From Tigriopus japonicus (taxonomy: Eukaryota; Arthropoda; Copepoda; Harpacticoida; Harpacticidae), in NCBI GenBank assembly GCA_010645155.1, contig CM021317.1:399770-463769 (forward strand): a stretch of 64,000 nucleotides of DNA, given 5' to 3'. A program made the translations under genes and the position numbers. Under the pieces are notes generated by a model. It was not told the DNA's origin and ran no database searches. It saw nothing but the letters and a program-made list of their open reading frames with translations. The stretch's first letter is position 1; each line of letters starts with the position of its first letter. Of this stretch, positions 1 through 12,367 are shown piece after piece.

Positions 1-839
1 CTCTCACTTTCTCCAATGAACAACAGCCCAGGTTCTCCAGTGTGACCGCTCCCGACCCTTCCCAACGAATCCTTCCTGTAAGACAAAATTTTGTTAGTAA
101 GCAGGATTTTTTAAGGTTTGACGGGAAGGTCCAAGAAATAATAGACTTGGTCCAACGGAAGACCTTAAGCCCATAATAGGGCTGTATTTGAACGTGTATT
201 GTCTGATTTCCAAAAAAGACTGCACAAAGGTCAATGTACTGGAGGAGTTACCTGTTGTAGTAGTAACTCGTTGGTAGAACAATATTCATATAAATATTGA
301 TTATTTAATTCAATTTATTTGTGATTTATTATTACAGAGAACCACATTTCTTGTAGCGGTTATAAGAAATCCGCAAACAAAATAACAAACAAAAAGAAAC
401 AAAAAGAATGACTACGAAACTACTTACTATTTCTACAAGCATGATTCAATCCCAATGTTAGCTCTCCCATCTTCTTTTCTTCTGATGTGAACTTACGAAT
501 ATCAGTTAAGTCATTCTCCTAATTTTAATCATGTAAAACAACAATTGTTGCACAATTTCATCAATATGATAGATAAGGGGTTTTAAACCACCAACAATAA
601 ACAGTCAAATTTCATTGACCAATTCTTGTGCTTGTTTTGTCATTTTGTTCTCGCATTATTTCTGTGTTTTTCTTTCATTCTTATACAATTCTGAACATAT
701 TAATGTACATTATCGTCTTTTAGGTTATAACAATAAATTGGTTCCTGAAGAAAAATAAACCACATTAAAAAGTTATGCCTTTGCAAATTAATCAATCACA
801 GGTCCCTTGCACTTCTTTCTTAGGACAGGTTTCATTTTT
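1..839. other. Non-coding 3' flank of inxA
   Basis: AT-rich sequence downstream of inxA with no convincing gene. TTTATT (AATAAA on the minus strand) occurs at 314-319 and 325-330, more than 500 bp beyond the inxA stop, so these are only possible polyadenylation signals for a long 3' UTR. Confidence 0.5.
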
Positions 840-3089
840 CTAATGTCCTTTTTCCTTAGCATGGCCTTCTTCCTCAAGCACATTTTCCTCAGCATGGACA
901 TCTTCTTCCACGGGCACACTTTGTTCAGCAGGGACCTTTCCCTTCTCTTCCACACTTTCCTCAGCTGGGCCTTTTCGCTTCTCTTCCACACTTTCCTTAG
1001 CAGAGCCTTTTCCCTTTTCTTCCACACTTTCCTCAGTAGGACCCTTTCCCTTCTCTTCCACACTTTCCTCAGAAGGGCCCTTTCCCTTCTCTTCCACACT
1101 TTCCTCAGCTGGGCCCTTTCCCTTCTCTTCCACACTTTCCTCAGCAGGGCCTTTTCCCTTTTCTGCCACACTTTCCTCAGCAGAGCCTTTTCCCTTTTCT
1201 TCCACACTTTTCTCAGCAGGGCTTTTTCCCTTCCCTTCCACACTTTCCTCAGCAGGACCTTTTCCGTTCTCTTCCACACATTCTTCAGCAGGGCCTTTTC
1301 CCTTCTCTTTCACACTTTCCTCAACAAGGCTTTTTGCCTTCTCTTTTACTCTTTCCTCAGCATGCAAATTTTCCAGCAAAGTGGGTTGCATATTCCTTGC
1401 CGTCTGCCTTGGCTTTGACAATGCCTGTTGACTTGGAGATATCTGTTCTGGATTTGGCAATGTCTGTTGTGGATTTGTTGATGCTTGTTGATGATTTGGC
1501 AATGTCTGTTGTGGATTTGTTGATGCTTGCTGTAGATTTTGTAATGTCTGTTGTGGATTTGTTGATGCTTGCTGTAGATTTTGTAATGTCTGTTGTGGAT
1601 TTGTTGATGTTTGCTGTAGATTTTGTAATGTCTGTTGAGAATTTGTTGATGCTTGTTGAAGATTTGGCAATGTTTGTTGTGGATTTGTTGATGCTTGCTG
1701 TAGATTTGGCAATGTCTGGTGTGGATTTGTTGATGCTTGTTGAAGATTTGGCAATGTCTGGTGTGGATTTGTCGATGCTTGTTGAGGATTTAACAATATT
1801 TGGTGTGGATTTTTCTTGTCTCTATCATAAATTGTTAATTGCTGCGGCTCAGTTGTTGCATGCAATGTAGCATTAGTGATGATTGGATATTTAACAAGGA
1901 GGGGAATATTTTCTGTATTTGCAGTTCTGTCCTTTCTATCCAGCTTCTTCACAGAAGTTATTATTTCTTCACCATCATCGTTTATTTTACCATTGTTTTC
2001 CACCTTTTCATCCGCTTGCTTTGCTAACATTTTTTTAACAAATTTGTCAAAAATGAAGGGATCAATGTTCCGAGCAAAAAGGTGAAGCAAAAACCAATCG
2101 CCTATATCAGGGAAGTCTGTTGAAAGTTGTCTCACATCACTCTGGTCACACACTCCGGCTTGCCAACAGAGAATGGAATCCCGAAATGATGAACTGAAAA
2201 TCACAGCAAGTCGGTATACAAAATGCAGAATGGTGATGACGCTCAAAATGATGAAGTAGAACCATAAGAAGACGTAGATTTTCTCATTGATGATGTTCAA
2301 AGGTAAGATGCAAAGACCGTCAAATTTTTCAATGGTGCCTGATGGACCAAATTTGTGGAACGTACACTTGGCCACTTTGGGAAACACACGATCCATTGGA
2401 TCACCTCTTTCACTCAGGTCGTTTTCCGAAATAGTGATTACGTCTGATCCATACTTTGAGAACTCTCCTCCCAAGAAGAAGTCGGTAAAGAAAATCTGTC
2501 CCACAATATTGACCAAATTGAGAAACTCGCAAAAGAAGAACTTGTAGGCATACCAGGTGTGTTTTCCCTTGTTGCGTCTCAAGTACTTCACTAGTGATTT
2601 CAATCGTTTATTCTTGTTAGTTTCGTCTATAATAGGGACTGCCAAACCTCCGGCGAGTTGTTGCATTTTTCCATCTTCCATAGATTTCCAAATGTAATGA
2701 GGAAAGTAGAAGCAGAGGGTTTGAAAAAATAGAGTAAGAGCCACCCATTGGTAGTATTTATGGTAACGAAAACTATCTTCATCTTCTTGCTCATTGGTGG
2801 GAGGCGGTCCTACACCAGGATGAGCAACATTAAATCCTTCTTTGCCAAGATCTGATCCGGGAATGGAGAAAGTAGAATGAATCCAACAGTAGGTATCCAT
2901 AACATTTTGAGGGATCTCTTCGACGATGCAATCAATGGGATCGCCAAGATATTGCCTGGCCGTCACTAAAATGGCACTCCCAAACAGGATTACAAAGGTG
3001 AGCTTGTAATGGAGCCGGAAAACCCAGTCGTCGATCCATACTTTTGGGAGTTTGATGAACCGCTTAACTTCACCAAAGAGCCCAAACAT
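840..3089 (-). CDS. Inx2-type innexin, intronless, with long repetitive C-tail (inxA)
   Basis: Gap-junction channel subunit of the plasma membrane, 749 residues in one uninterrupted frame. I chose the ATG at 3089 because MFGLFG is the family-typical N-terminus; the frame runs upstream only through a TTG. TM1 is about residues 30-47. Extracellular loop 1 has Cys54 and Cys68, and the innexin signature YYQW is at 112-115, opening TM2. TM3 is about 184-205. Loop 2 has Cys242 and Cys260, and TM4 is about 271-298, followed by IGDWF. The core resembles arthropod Inx2 (GDPIDC, VMDTYCWI, NEKIYVFLWF). Ordinary Inx2 is about 360 residues; this protein has some 400 extra tail residues. The tail has an ENIPLL motif at 393-398, then a Q/N/P-rich array (436-547) and a Lys/Glu-rich array (578-721). 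The absence of introns suggests a retroposed ancestor. The innexin identity is certain; the exact orthology is inferred. Confidence 0.95.
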   Translation of the reverse strand: MFGLFGEVKRFIKLPKVWIDDWVFRLHYKLTFVILFGSAILVTARQYLGDPIDCIVEEIPQNVMDTYCWIHSTFSIPGSDLGKEGFNVAHPGVGPPPTNEQEDEDSFRYHKYYQWVALTLFFQTLCFYFPHYIWKSMEDGKMQQLAGGLAVPIIDETNKNKRLKSLVKYLRRNKGKHTWYAYKFFFCEFLNLVNIVGQIFFTDFFLGGEFSKYGSDVITISENDLSERGDPMDRVFPKVAKCTFHKFGPSGTIEKFDGLCILPLNIINEKIYVFLWFYFIILSVITILHFVYRLAVIFSSSFRDSILCWQAGVCDQSDVRQLSTDFPDIGDWFLLHLFARNIDPFIFDKFVKKMLAKQADEKVENNGKINDDGEEIITSVKKLDRKDRTANTENIPLLVKYPIITNATLHATTEPQQLTIYDRDKKNPHQILLNPQQASTNPHQTLPNLQQASTNPHQTLPNLQQASTNPQQTLPNLQQASTNSQQTLQNLQQTSTNPQQTLQNLQQASTNPQQTLQNLQQASTNPQQTLPNHQQASTNPQQTLPNPEQISPSQQALSKPRQTARNMQPTLLENLHAEERVKEKAKSLVEESVKEKGKGPAEECVEENGKGPAEESVEGKGKSPAEKSVEEKGKGSAEESVAEKGKGPAEESVEEKGKGPAEESVEEKGKGPSEESVEEKGKGPTEESVEEKGKGSAKESVEEKRKGPAEESVEEKGKVPAEQSVPVEEDVHAEENVLEEEGHAKEKGH
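927..1358 (-). repeat. In-frame 36-bp minisatellite in the inxA tail
   Basis: Twelve 36-bp units encode a 12-residue repeat with consensus EESVEEKGKGPA, residues 578-721 of inxA. The central units are almost identical and the edge units are more diverged, the usual picture of slippage or unequal exchange working from the middle. Degenerate Glu-rich copies continue to near the stop codon. The product is a highly charged Lys/Glu segment, probably extended or weakly helical. The long open frames on the opposite strand here are only shadows of the repeat period. Confidence 0.95.
1449..1784 (-). repeat. In-frame 42-bp minisatellite in the inxA tail
   Basis: Eight consecutive 42-bp units encode a 14-residue repeat with consensus QQASTNPQQTLPNL, residues 436-547 of inxA. 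The units differ by a few substitutions (H/Q, P/Q, A/T, P/S) and none breaks the frame. The composition is Gln/Asn/Pro/Ser/Thr-rich, so the segment is predicted to be disordered in the cytoplasm. The array is absent from inxB and inxC, so it arose or expanded after the paralogues separated. Confidence 0.95.
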
Positions 3090-6000
3090 CCTTGCAGTCA
3101 AGTCTTAACTGTTGAAGATTACTGATTTCTTTGAACACAAAAATATTTATGATAGGATAAAACAATGTTATCATCGGGATTAAATTGATAAAGTTATGTT
3201 CAAACCAAACACGACAATCTTACAAAAATGCTGGACAAACGTTAGGGGGATGTTGCAACTTTTAGTTGCAGGATTCTTTGCCCAAAGTTGTTTGGGGAAA
3301 AAATAGTGATGGACCGAAAGTTTCAGCCAAAAGAGGGCTTAACCAAACCGAAATCGAAATCAGCTTACTACAAAATTGAATAAATGCAAAATTCACCTTA
3401 AAAGTTATGTTGCTCATGTGTTTGAGGTTGGGTAGTCTTAAATTTTGAAAACTCGGGAAACTTAAAATTTAATGTATGTTGAACGAAAAAATTTTCGATT
3501 TTGGTGACAAACTCCATCTCTTCAATTGCATGTCTGCTTTCGGTTACGGTAGGCATAACCGAACCCGAAACCGTAGGGGAGTCTCAGTGAAAATATGACT
3601 TGCAGTATAATGATTTGAAGTATTGTTATGCAGATGCAGATAAATCTGCAATCTCATACCAAAACCGAGGTCTTGGAAACTTTCCTCCAAAATTTCAACA
3701 GTCATTCTTTAAAGTCTCTTATGCTAAATTTTTCCAACTATAATATGTGAATAGTAGTGCTCCGAAAGAACATGAGAACAAAATCGCATTCCAATAAAGA
3801 AAACTGAATAAACATTGTCTCATTTTGCGCCTGCTCTACGTCCGTTCTCAGATTTCTAGTTCAATCAAGGTCGGCGAATTTATCTGAAGACTCAGATTCG
3901 AGTGGAAAGCTTCTCTTCAATTGCAACTCCAGATTCCCATCAAGCAAGATTGCCTTTTACGATTCAATTACACGTTTGCATCTGTAATTTGTTTGTCAAT
4001 TTAATTGAGGGGGAAATTTGTTTGCTTTATTTCATTTAAGAACTCTATTGCATAACAACGAATGAATGAGGAGACAGGTACTCTACATTGTTCTTTTATT
4101 ACTTGAGGAACACATAAGGTGGTCAATCAATTTAGGTCAAATCCTGAACAAGTGTAAACGAAATAGCCTATTTCCGCATTCGACTCTTTGTTCGCGTTTG
4201 ATTTGCTTTTTCTTGCCACTTGCTTTTCCCCAAGTAAGAAAATTTATTCTAGTAAGAAAGGAGGAAAAAACAATCTTTCAATATGCAGGAAGAAGCCATG
4301 ATTCTATTTCATGTCCCAATTCTTCTCTTTGGATGAACAATCCACGGAACAAATAGAGTTGTCTGACGTCGAAAGACGGAACACCAGAGGGGGAAAATTT
4401 TGTTCTTGAATTAGGTCTGGATTTTATGATCCATTCACCGCCAATGGATGTTCCATACGGTCCACGCAACATCGACCAAGAAAGAGAACACACGAGAGCG
4501 AAAGCGAGATCTCGGTTGGAATTGTCTGTTTTCTGGGAAAGAAATCAGTCATAAATGTTCGTGTACCCTCGGCCAATCTCCGATATTAGAGACCCAATAA
4601 AGATTGGAACCGATTGCCTCTAAAAAGACAGCCATCAACCTTGAGCTTAAGTATTACGCTCTGTCATGGACAGACAGATCTGATAGGTGCTGCTCGCTGT
4701 AAGTGATCCATCCACACCAACCTTGAGAATGCCCATATGCAAATTCTAATGCGACCAAGGTCAGTCAGTCCCAAGGTTCAGACGTCTATCCAACAAGCGA
4801 TTTTTACTCAAAATAAAAAGTGAGAATGAACAATGTTCATGTACTAAATGAGGGGAAGCGATGAAACAAAAATGTACGGATATATTGTTTGAAAAATAGT
4901 AACATTTTCAAAACTATATCCCGCACAAAAACACCTTAGACAAAACAAGAACATACCAAGAGTAGTATGCAATGACCCTTCATCTTAAGACTTCAAGTGG
5001 GCGATGGCCTTTGGTTCGTTTCACTTTCAGTAAATCCTTGGATCATGTTAGTTTTTAAGGCTCCTCACCCTAGCCCCAAAGCCGAGAAGAGGCCGTCTAG
5101 CCGAAGGCAAAAGTCGATATTTTTGATGATGCATATACATAGATAGTATACCACGTGCCACATCAAGATTAGTAACGCATGCACGTTCGAGTATGAGCTT
5201 TCAAATTGAATTTAGGATTATCGCTTTTTTCCCCTCTTCTTAGGATTTGGGTCCTGTTGGTTATCTCATTGGATCCAGTGAATTATTTACTTATGTGAAA
5301 ACGATCACGTGAAGGATTGAAGGTGTATTAGCCATAAGACCCTACATGAAGACTAGTAAAAGCTGTGTCAAAGTCTTCATATGCGTACGGAGAATGGATT
5401 TGGACATAGAGAAAGTGGCAATAAAGTGCTGGAACTTGGAAGTGATTGTTCAGGCAAATTGCTGATCGATTGCAGAACCGAAAACTAAGAACAAGGTGCA
5501 GAAATCGCGATTTATCCATTCGTTACATTCACTCAATCACCTAACTCACCGCTTGAAGACCGAAAGAATTAACGGAGGGAGGTTTTTGAGCACATGGACA
5601 ATAGGGGGATCGAAGGAAGGGTAAAGGGGACGAAAAAAAGGAAGCTCCCGACCAACGGTTAACCCAATTTGTGGGGAAGATTCCAAGTTTGCTCAGAAAC
5701 CACTCCCAATCCTGCTTGAATTTTAAGCTCTGAAAGAGATTATATTGGAAAGAGAAACATTATTCGTGATAAAGGAAAATTGTGAGTCTCTTATGATCAA
5801 GTTAGGTCGGATTAAGTAGCCAGAAGCACATAAATCAGAAATGGAGAAAAAGTCGTCCGATGGTCGGGGATGTGGGGGAGGAAACTAAGAAGGGTGCCAA
5901 TCATATGTCTTAGTTGTGCATACATTGTACTCTTGAATGGGATAGAATGGCAAGTTGGTCGTCTTAACTACGTATATGGACTGGAAACTGAGCTCCCGCT

Positions 6001-7165
6001 GTCACGAGCGCATAAACACATCAGTCCTGAATATACGAGAACATTCCGCATTGGCCGAATCAGGTTTGGCACATATTGTTCCATTATCCTTTTGGATGAG
6101 AAACGTTTGAGGCAAATAATAGGGCAAAGTTCCTTCGTGTCATGGAATTTAAGCCTTAGAAGAAGGATCTGGTATTAATTAATCATCTACATAGTTTTCC
6201 TTATACCTTATTGGCCAATGTTGTGCTTTTTATCTTGCAGTACAAAATCGAATCAGGCGATGTTTCTAAACTGATTTAAATGCAATTGACGCACTGTCTT
6301 TTTCCTTGCAAATAATGAGGATTGAGGTTGCTAACGAAGGGATTCTTCAGTTACTTCGTGCCCGTCTGGTTTGCAAAAATCATCTGGAAGAGATGAACCT
6401 TCTCCTGCTCATACTCGGATCAATAATTAGGCAAATGTTTGATCGGCACAATATGGTGATAGATTCATAATATCTCAACGAAGCCTCTGTTGACAATGCA
6501 TTGAAATTTAGCTCACTGTAACTTAGACATGTTTCTGTTTTTATTCAATAAAACACGTTTGGGACTCCTAAGAAAGATTTACTGTGATTAATTCATTCGA
6601 TTGCTGTAATGAAAAGCATCACATGCTGTTGGAATTCAATTCAGAGTCCCTTTGACCAAAAGAAATCAGTCTTTTCAAATATTAAAAATCCATGATCAAG
6701 CTCTTTCGCCAAAGACGTCAAATGATTAACCTGAGTGCAAAAAAGTGGGGGAGGGGTAAAGATGCTGATCAAAGGAAGTGTGAGCTTTGTCGTCTTGTGA
6801 GAGTAAAAAGGCAAAAGAGAGAGAGAGAGAAGGGGAGAAGCGCTTGGACGCAAAGGGGTCCAATTCCTGGTTGGGACTTTGGCTCTTGATTTGGCTTTTT
6901 ATTAGGAAATGCTATCAATGGACCAGGTTCCAAGCGGATTCCTAAAAACGTTCCAGACACTTTTCCATTAGACACTATTGTGGCGTCGAGTAGGTTCATG
7001 GAAAAGTTCCAACCCACGGCTGTTTTTCCCCGCAACCGTTTGGACCCAACTCACCATCTTCAAAGTAAGAGTTGTAAATCCGGTGGGTTAAAAGCTAACT
7101 TAGCTCCGACAGTGTTTAGATCTGACAGAGATCTTGCCTCACCATCATCCAACAACCACTGACAC

Positions 7166-7192
7166 AACCAACCAACCAACCAACCAACCAAC
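7166..7192. repeat. (CCAA)n microsatellite
   Basis: A run of about seven CCAA/ACCA tetranucleotides. It is followed at once by TTGGTTGGTGGG, which is partly complementary to it, so the site could form a small hairpin. Confidence 0.85.
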
Positions 7193-10100
7193 CACCCTTG
7201 GTTGGTGGGTAAGAAACCCTCCCAAAACGGCTCCTCATCCCAGAGGATAAGCTATATCTAAAACATCGGGAGGGGATGGATGAGAGGGCCACAACACAGA
7301 GGCGAAGATTGGAGGAACCTGATCCACCTTCACAGTGGTCACTTTATCAAGCAGAGAGGAATTAAATAGGAGGCAATGTTTCATGAATGACGTCTTGACC
7401 TACTTCTGGTCAAGGGAAGGCGCCGCTGGAATCTTGAACCCAAAGTGTTTTGAGAAACATCCCACATCCCCCCTCTAGTTCCCTCTTTTTTGTCCGGTAC
7501 GTTACAATGGCGGTCCAGAGAGCTCCTTGGACCAGCTTTACTTCGTTGAGGAAGTAACTCCCCCGGGAAACTGGGGGGATGAGCTCGGCGGAAATCGGTC
7601 CGGAATCACTCCCTCTCATCTTGTACCTGCAACCGCTTTGATATTTTTCGAAAAACATTCTTTTTCAGATTCGGTCCTGAATTGTTTAGCGATTTATAAC
7701 CAGTGGGTCCATTTCTCCCCTTGTGTACCACATTACTTCGGGTTGAGTGATATTCATGTTGAGAGAAGGTGCTGAGCCCTGTTCCAGGCATTGAGGGAGG
7801 ATTTTAGTTTAACAAGCCTACGAGGGGTGAAGAGGGTGGTTCCTTCAACTGGACATTCCTCTTGAATCTTGTTTGCTCTCCTTTCCTCGCTTTCATTGTT
7901 CGAAAGATGTTAAAACTGGAACATGCGAATACAGGAGGTATTGCTCTACAAGGTGCATGGCTATGGTTCAGAGGAGTTGCACTGCCGTTCCATTTGACTT
8001 CGGGGTGTCTGTTCCCCTTCATCCGTCTCCTCGGCTGTCAGAAAAGGGTTCATGCAAATTTGAGGAATAAAAATGCACACATTCCAAGTACCTTTAGGCG
8101 CACTTTTGGTCGGTTTTCTTGCCAACCCAAAGCCCAGGGTTGCTTTCCGGCCCTTGTTCAAGTTTGGATGTAGATTGAAGCCTTTTTAAATGTGTATTTG
8201 GGCTTCCTGATGCTCCTCTTGCATTGAATTAAGAAGAGAAGGGGTCTGGTTTTGACGATGGGTCGCTTTTGCGGGATGGGATAGATCATGTCTGTTGAAC
8301 AATGATATTCTTACCGACTGATACCAAATCCTTTTCTGATTCGATCTCACTCCAAAATAATCTGGTTGAAAAGAATCTACGAGATCCAAGTGCAAATTGC
8401 AGAGTCTTGTTGTAGGAAACGGAATCGCACAAGAACTTGAATGTCATTAAGGGTACTTCTGTATGTCATTGACACGGATTAGTCACCAAAGACCCACTCT
8501 GCATATTACGACTGAGCGGAAACTCTGGATTCGTGATTTCCGAACGAGATACTCGTTCCCTCGTCCCATATCTAAATGCGATTGTCAAAATGACGGAAGT
8601 GACTGAATGCGAGGTTTAAACAAATAACTCGACTACAACCATTGGCTCAGCAGTGGTTGGTGGGTTTAGGAGCCTCCTCGTCGTTGGAAGCCAAAAAAAA
8701 TGGAAGCCGCTCGCTTTCCGTCTCTCTGTTTAACAATGGAATGTTCCATGGGGCATTGATTCAGTTCTGTTAGCTGCTTGTATCCGTTCTTCTACCAAAA
8801 GCGAAACCTCACCACACTCTACGACCTTGTGTCTTGAGTTCCCTTGGGAGCATTTGACATTGGAAAATTTGTGCTTCTCCCAAAGCACCAATATTTACTC
8901 AAGGGACTTGGCCTTTGTACTGAAAGGAGAAATTGTGGCTTGGGATCCTAGACCAGAAAGGAGGTGCTACATCTTTGACTAAGGCGGGTGTAAATTTCCC
9001 CCGAAACCCCCTAACCACTGATGGAGTTTATTTTCTAATAGAGGAAAGAACTTCAAGTTATTCCCCCACAGTTTTCGAATCAAATCCTGCTATCAATGGA
9101 TGAGGGATATGGATCAATACCAGGACTCATTTCCAATACTTTGGGATTAGTTACTGCACCAAGATCCTTTGCCCATGGGGATCTATCCTAGGCCCATTTG
9201 TGAGTGCGTGAGTGTTCGTGTGTGTGGATATCGAAAACCTCGGTTGGTCAAATATAGAGAACCTCAGATCGGATTCGGGGATAATAGTGGCTAGTGATGT
9301 GGCAAATGTGGACTCGAGTTCCGAAAGCTAGGGTAATCATTTGAGGTTATTGGGTTGCATGTTAACGGTGATAAGAATTGTTTGAAAGCACATCAAATCC
9401 GACCCTAGCACCCGTAATCAAAAAAGAAGGAAAAAAATCAAGTCAGATTAACTGGCCTCACGTCTAAAATCGCGAAATTTGCTGTACTTGAAATGCAGCA
9501 CCTGAGGCGAGTAAATACTTGACGAATGTTAATCTTACCTGATTTTTGGTTTTGATACTCTAAAATATATCTTATCTGCGTTAACTTGCGACTTATTAAT
9601 TATGTAAGTATGAACTATGATAATTTGTTTGATATTACAAATTGATAAATAACAGCAATAACTATAAAAACTATAAACTACAAATAACTTTATAAGTTAT
9701 ACAGCTCTTGAACAATATATTTAATTTGAATGTTTTTTATTGATCACAATTGATGAGCTGCAAGTTGTTGGATTGTTGGCGCTGATCGATAAGTTAAATA
9801 CTAAGAGCTCTTCAATGCAGCACAATATTTTTTCTTTTCTTTTCCTTTTTCTTTCCCCCTTTTCTTTTACTATATCATTGTCAAATAATAAACTATTAAT
9901 GTGTCATTAACTTAGCATGAGGAAATAAGCTGCATCCAGATCTTTAAAATTCTTAAATCCATTGGGGCTGAATAGGGACCTCTAATGTCGTACTCGAGTC
10001 AGGATCCGTCCGAGTCCGGGTTTTTTAGGTCTCGTCCCAACCCTATTGCTAACTACAGCCTCTGGGGGGTTAGATCTGGCATTCTATGTTTGGAACACCA

Positions 10101-12345
10101 GGAATGGTTCTCAAGGAAAATAATGTCGTGAGCCTAATTTAATAATGACGAAGAGATGAAGAGAATTTGTTATAGCAAACCGGTTCCACATTCATTGGAA
10201 CCGACGTGGGTTTTTGACATTTGGAGAGGTTCCTAGGCATTCCACTTTCATCTGAACCATTAGCCTTCACGGAGTAAGCCAACTGTCAATGGAAAGCACC
10301 GTCTAGACCGAATTCTGTCCGTACATAAACTTGAAATGGCTGTGCCCTCCTCGATTCTCTCATTCCACTAACACACCCTCATAAAGGCCCTGGGAATGAA
10401 CGACGAAGGACACATCGACAAAGGTCCCACTACAAGGTCTTTCCAGGAAAGGACACCGTACAAAAACGCTTGGCCAGGGGAGTACAATAATAGGGAGACG
10501 GAAGAAGACACTCTTAATGAAAACGAACACAAGCCTTTGGATCAGACTGGATTATAAAAGGGCAATTCAAATTGATCGAACAACGTTCCAAAAATCACAT
10601 TTGCCATGGAAATTTAGTCAAAAAAATAAGCAAACAGCGCTCTGGTATTCAGCATAATTACATGTTGCCAAAGAGCATTGTTTAAATCCGCCAGGGAAAT
10701 GTGGATTCTTTGTTAGTCCTCAGTTCACTCCGTAATCAATCAGTGGTTCTATGTCCATCCAGAAACGCAGACATGCCATTCAAGTACCCAAGTAAAGGAA
10801 TGCCGACATATACCCTCTTAATGGGCGCAAAGACGAGTCAAGCTTGTGTACTTCTTCATTTCTGGATCAAGGCCTGTCACCCACTGGAACTCTATAATCC
10901 AGCCAAGCTGAACAAATTGTATCACATCAACATTGAACTGCTCGTAGGCCTATAATCACATTTCTTGCTTTGCACCTCTTGGGTATAGAAATATATGCTC
11001 CGTATTCGTTCGTTCTCAGTATAAAGAGGAAGATACGACGATGGAACGCGGGTCTCCAATTTCACGGACATTCCGAGATTACTCTCCGTTTGGGCTGTTA
11101 CTGACAGGGAGGTTGGCAATCTCACGACCAAATAGAAGGGCACTACTTCAAATACTTTCCTTTTATAGATCCCAGAAATGAAGCAAGGAATTACGAGAGA
11201 ACTTGTTCCTCCATTCCAAAGAGGGGACAAGCCGGGAAAACAAGTCCCGAAAACATTGACTATACTGACACACGGAGGGTTTACTTAGATATCCAGTAGT
11301 ACGACCATCAACACCACGTTATCTTCGTCTTCCTTTCCATGTTCCCTCATTCCTGGGTTCTTTTCCGCCTTCGTTCCATCCATCCATTCATCTATCTAGA
11401 CGACAGGGAATAAGATGCTACAATGTGTAGTAGAAGTAGTATACTCCACAACTAACTCTTATAAATTGAGCAAAGGAGAGAGGACAGTAAAAGTAGGTAA
11501 AGTACCGTGCCCACATTCAAGGAAACCTCGAACATAATAGAAGAAAAAGCCCACTCTTTAATGACCCAAAAGGTTCCGTCATCATATTTGATCCTCTCTC
11601 TCTTCTTCAAGCTCGAGAAGACTCTCAAAATCTGTGAATGGAATTGACAGGAGCAAGATCCCTTGGAATCAAGAGGTCCTTAGCATATGTTGGTTGTCCT
11701 CAAGAAACCAAAGAGCTTGTTACTTAGCTTGGATGACGAGGAGGAGGCCCTGGGTAATGAAATCCTCTTTCCCTCGGCCTAATGGTCCATTTATGGAATA
11801 CCTTGATTCATGTTACATGCATGCATGGCAACCCTGATGAGAAAATGAGGCACAAGACCAAAGACGAAGAAAGAAGAAGAAGGAGGAGGACAAGGAAGAA
11901 GTGGGCCTAATATTCTCCCAAGAACGAGCTCGGCAAAGCGAAAGAGGCGCATTTAACGCTCCCTATCCATGGTTTATACATTTGCCCGACCACAGGCAAT
12001 ACCATCAAACTCGGGTAGTTAGCTCATTCACGTACGTACCTACGTCCATCGTTCCACGGGTACAGCTCCCTACCTTCGTCCAGGCCTGTAAGATTGTCGG
12101 CGTGTATGACTGGGACTGGGTCTACATACGTATGGACGTAAAAAGAGGGGGATCTGGAATTTCCTTCGTCGGCCTGAGCTCCTTGTGCGGATTCAAGTCT
12201 TATTACTAGCTCCTCAACATGATCGTCGTCTTGTTTAGGTGCTCGAGCTTGGACCTGGAAGGAACTAGTACCCTGTACGGCCCTTCAACGGGACAACAGG
12301 AGTCTGAGGTTCTTCTTCCACCCCTCATGAGAGAAAGAGACAGTG

Positions 12346-12367
12346 GGAAAGAGAGAGAGAGAGTGAG
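12346..12367. repeat. (GA)n microsatellite
   Basis: A purine run of GA dinucleotides. Similar short runs occur at 6816-6831 and 13328-13354, the latter ending in a G tract. Confidence 0.8.

Noticed and set aside
807..1870. Long plus-strand open frames opposite the inxA tail
   Set aside because: They arise because 36- and 42-bp repeats keep every frame open; the minus strand carries the complete innexin.
3090..3101. Upstream TTG starts for inxA (and likewise for inxB and inxC)
   Set aside because: Nuclear animal genes start at ATG, and MF-LF is the family N-terminus directly downstream.
9987..10047. One-sided hAT-like terminus (GTTGGGACGAGACC on the reverse strand)
   Set aside because: No matching opposite end or target duplication was found, so an element cannot be delimited.
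10553..10560. TATAAAAG as the shakB promoter
   Set aside because: It lies almost 5 kb before exon 1 with no visible 5' exon linking it; TATA-like strings occur elsewhere in the window.
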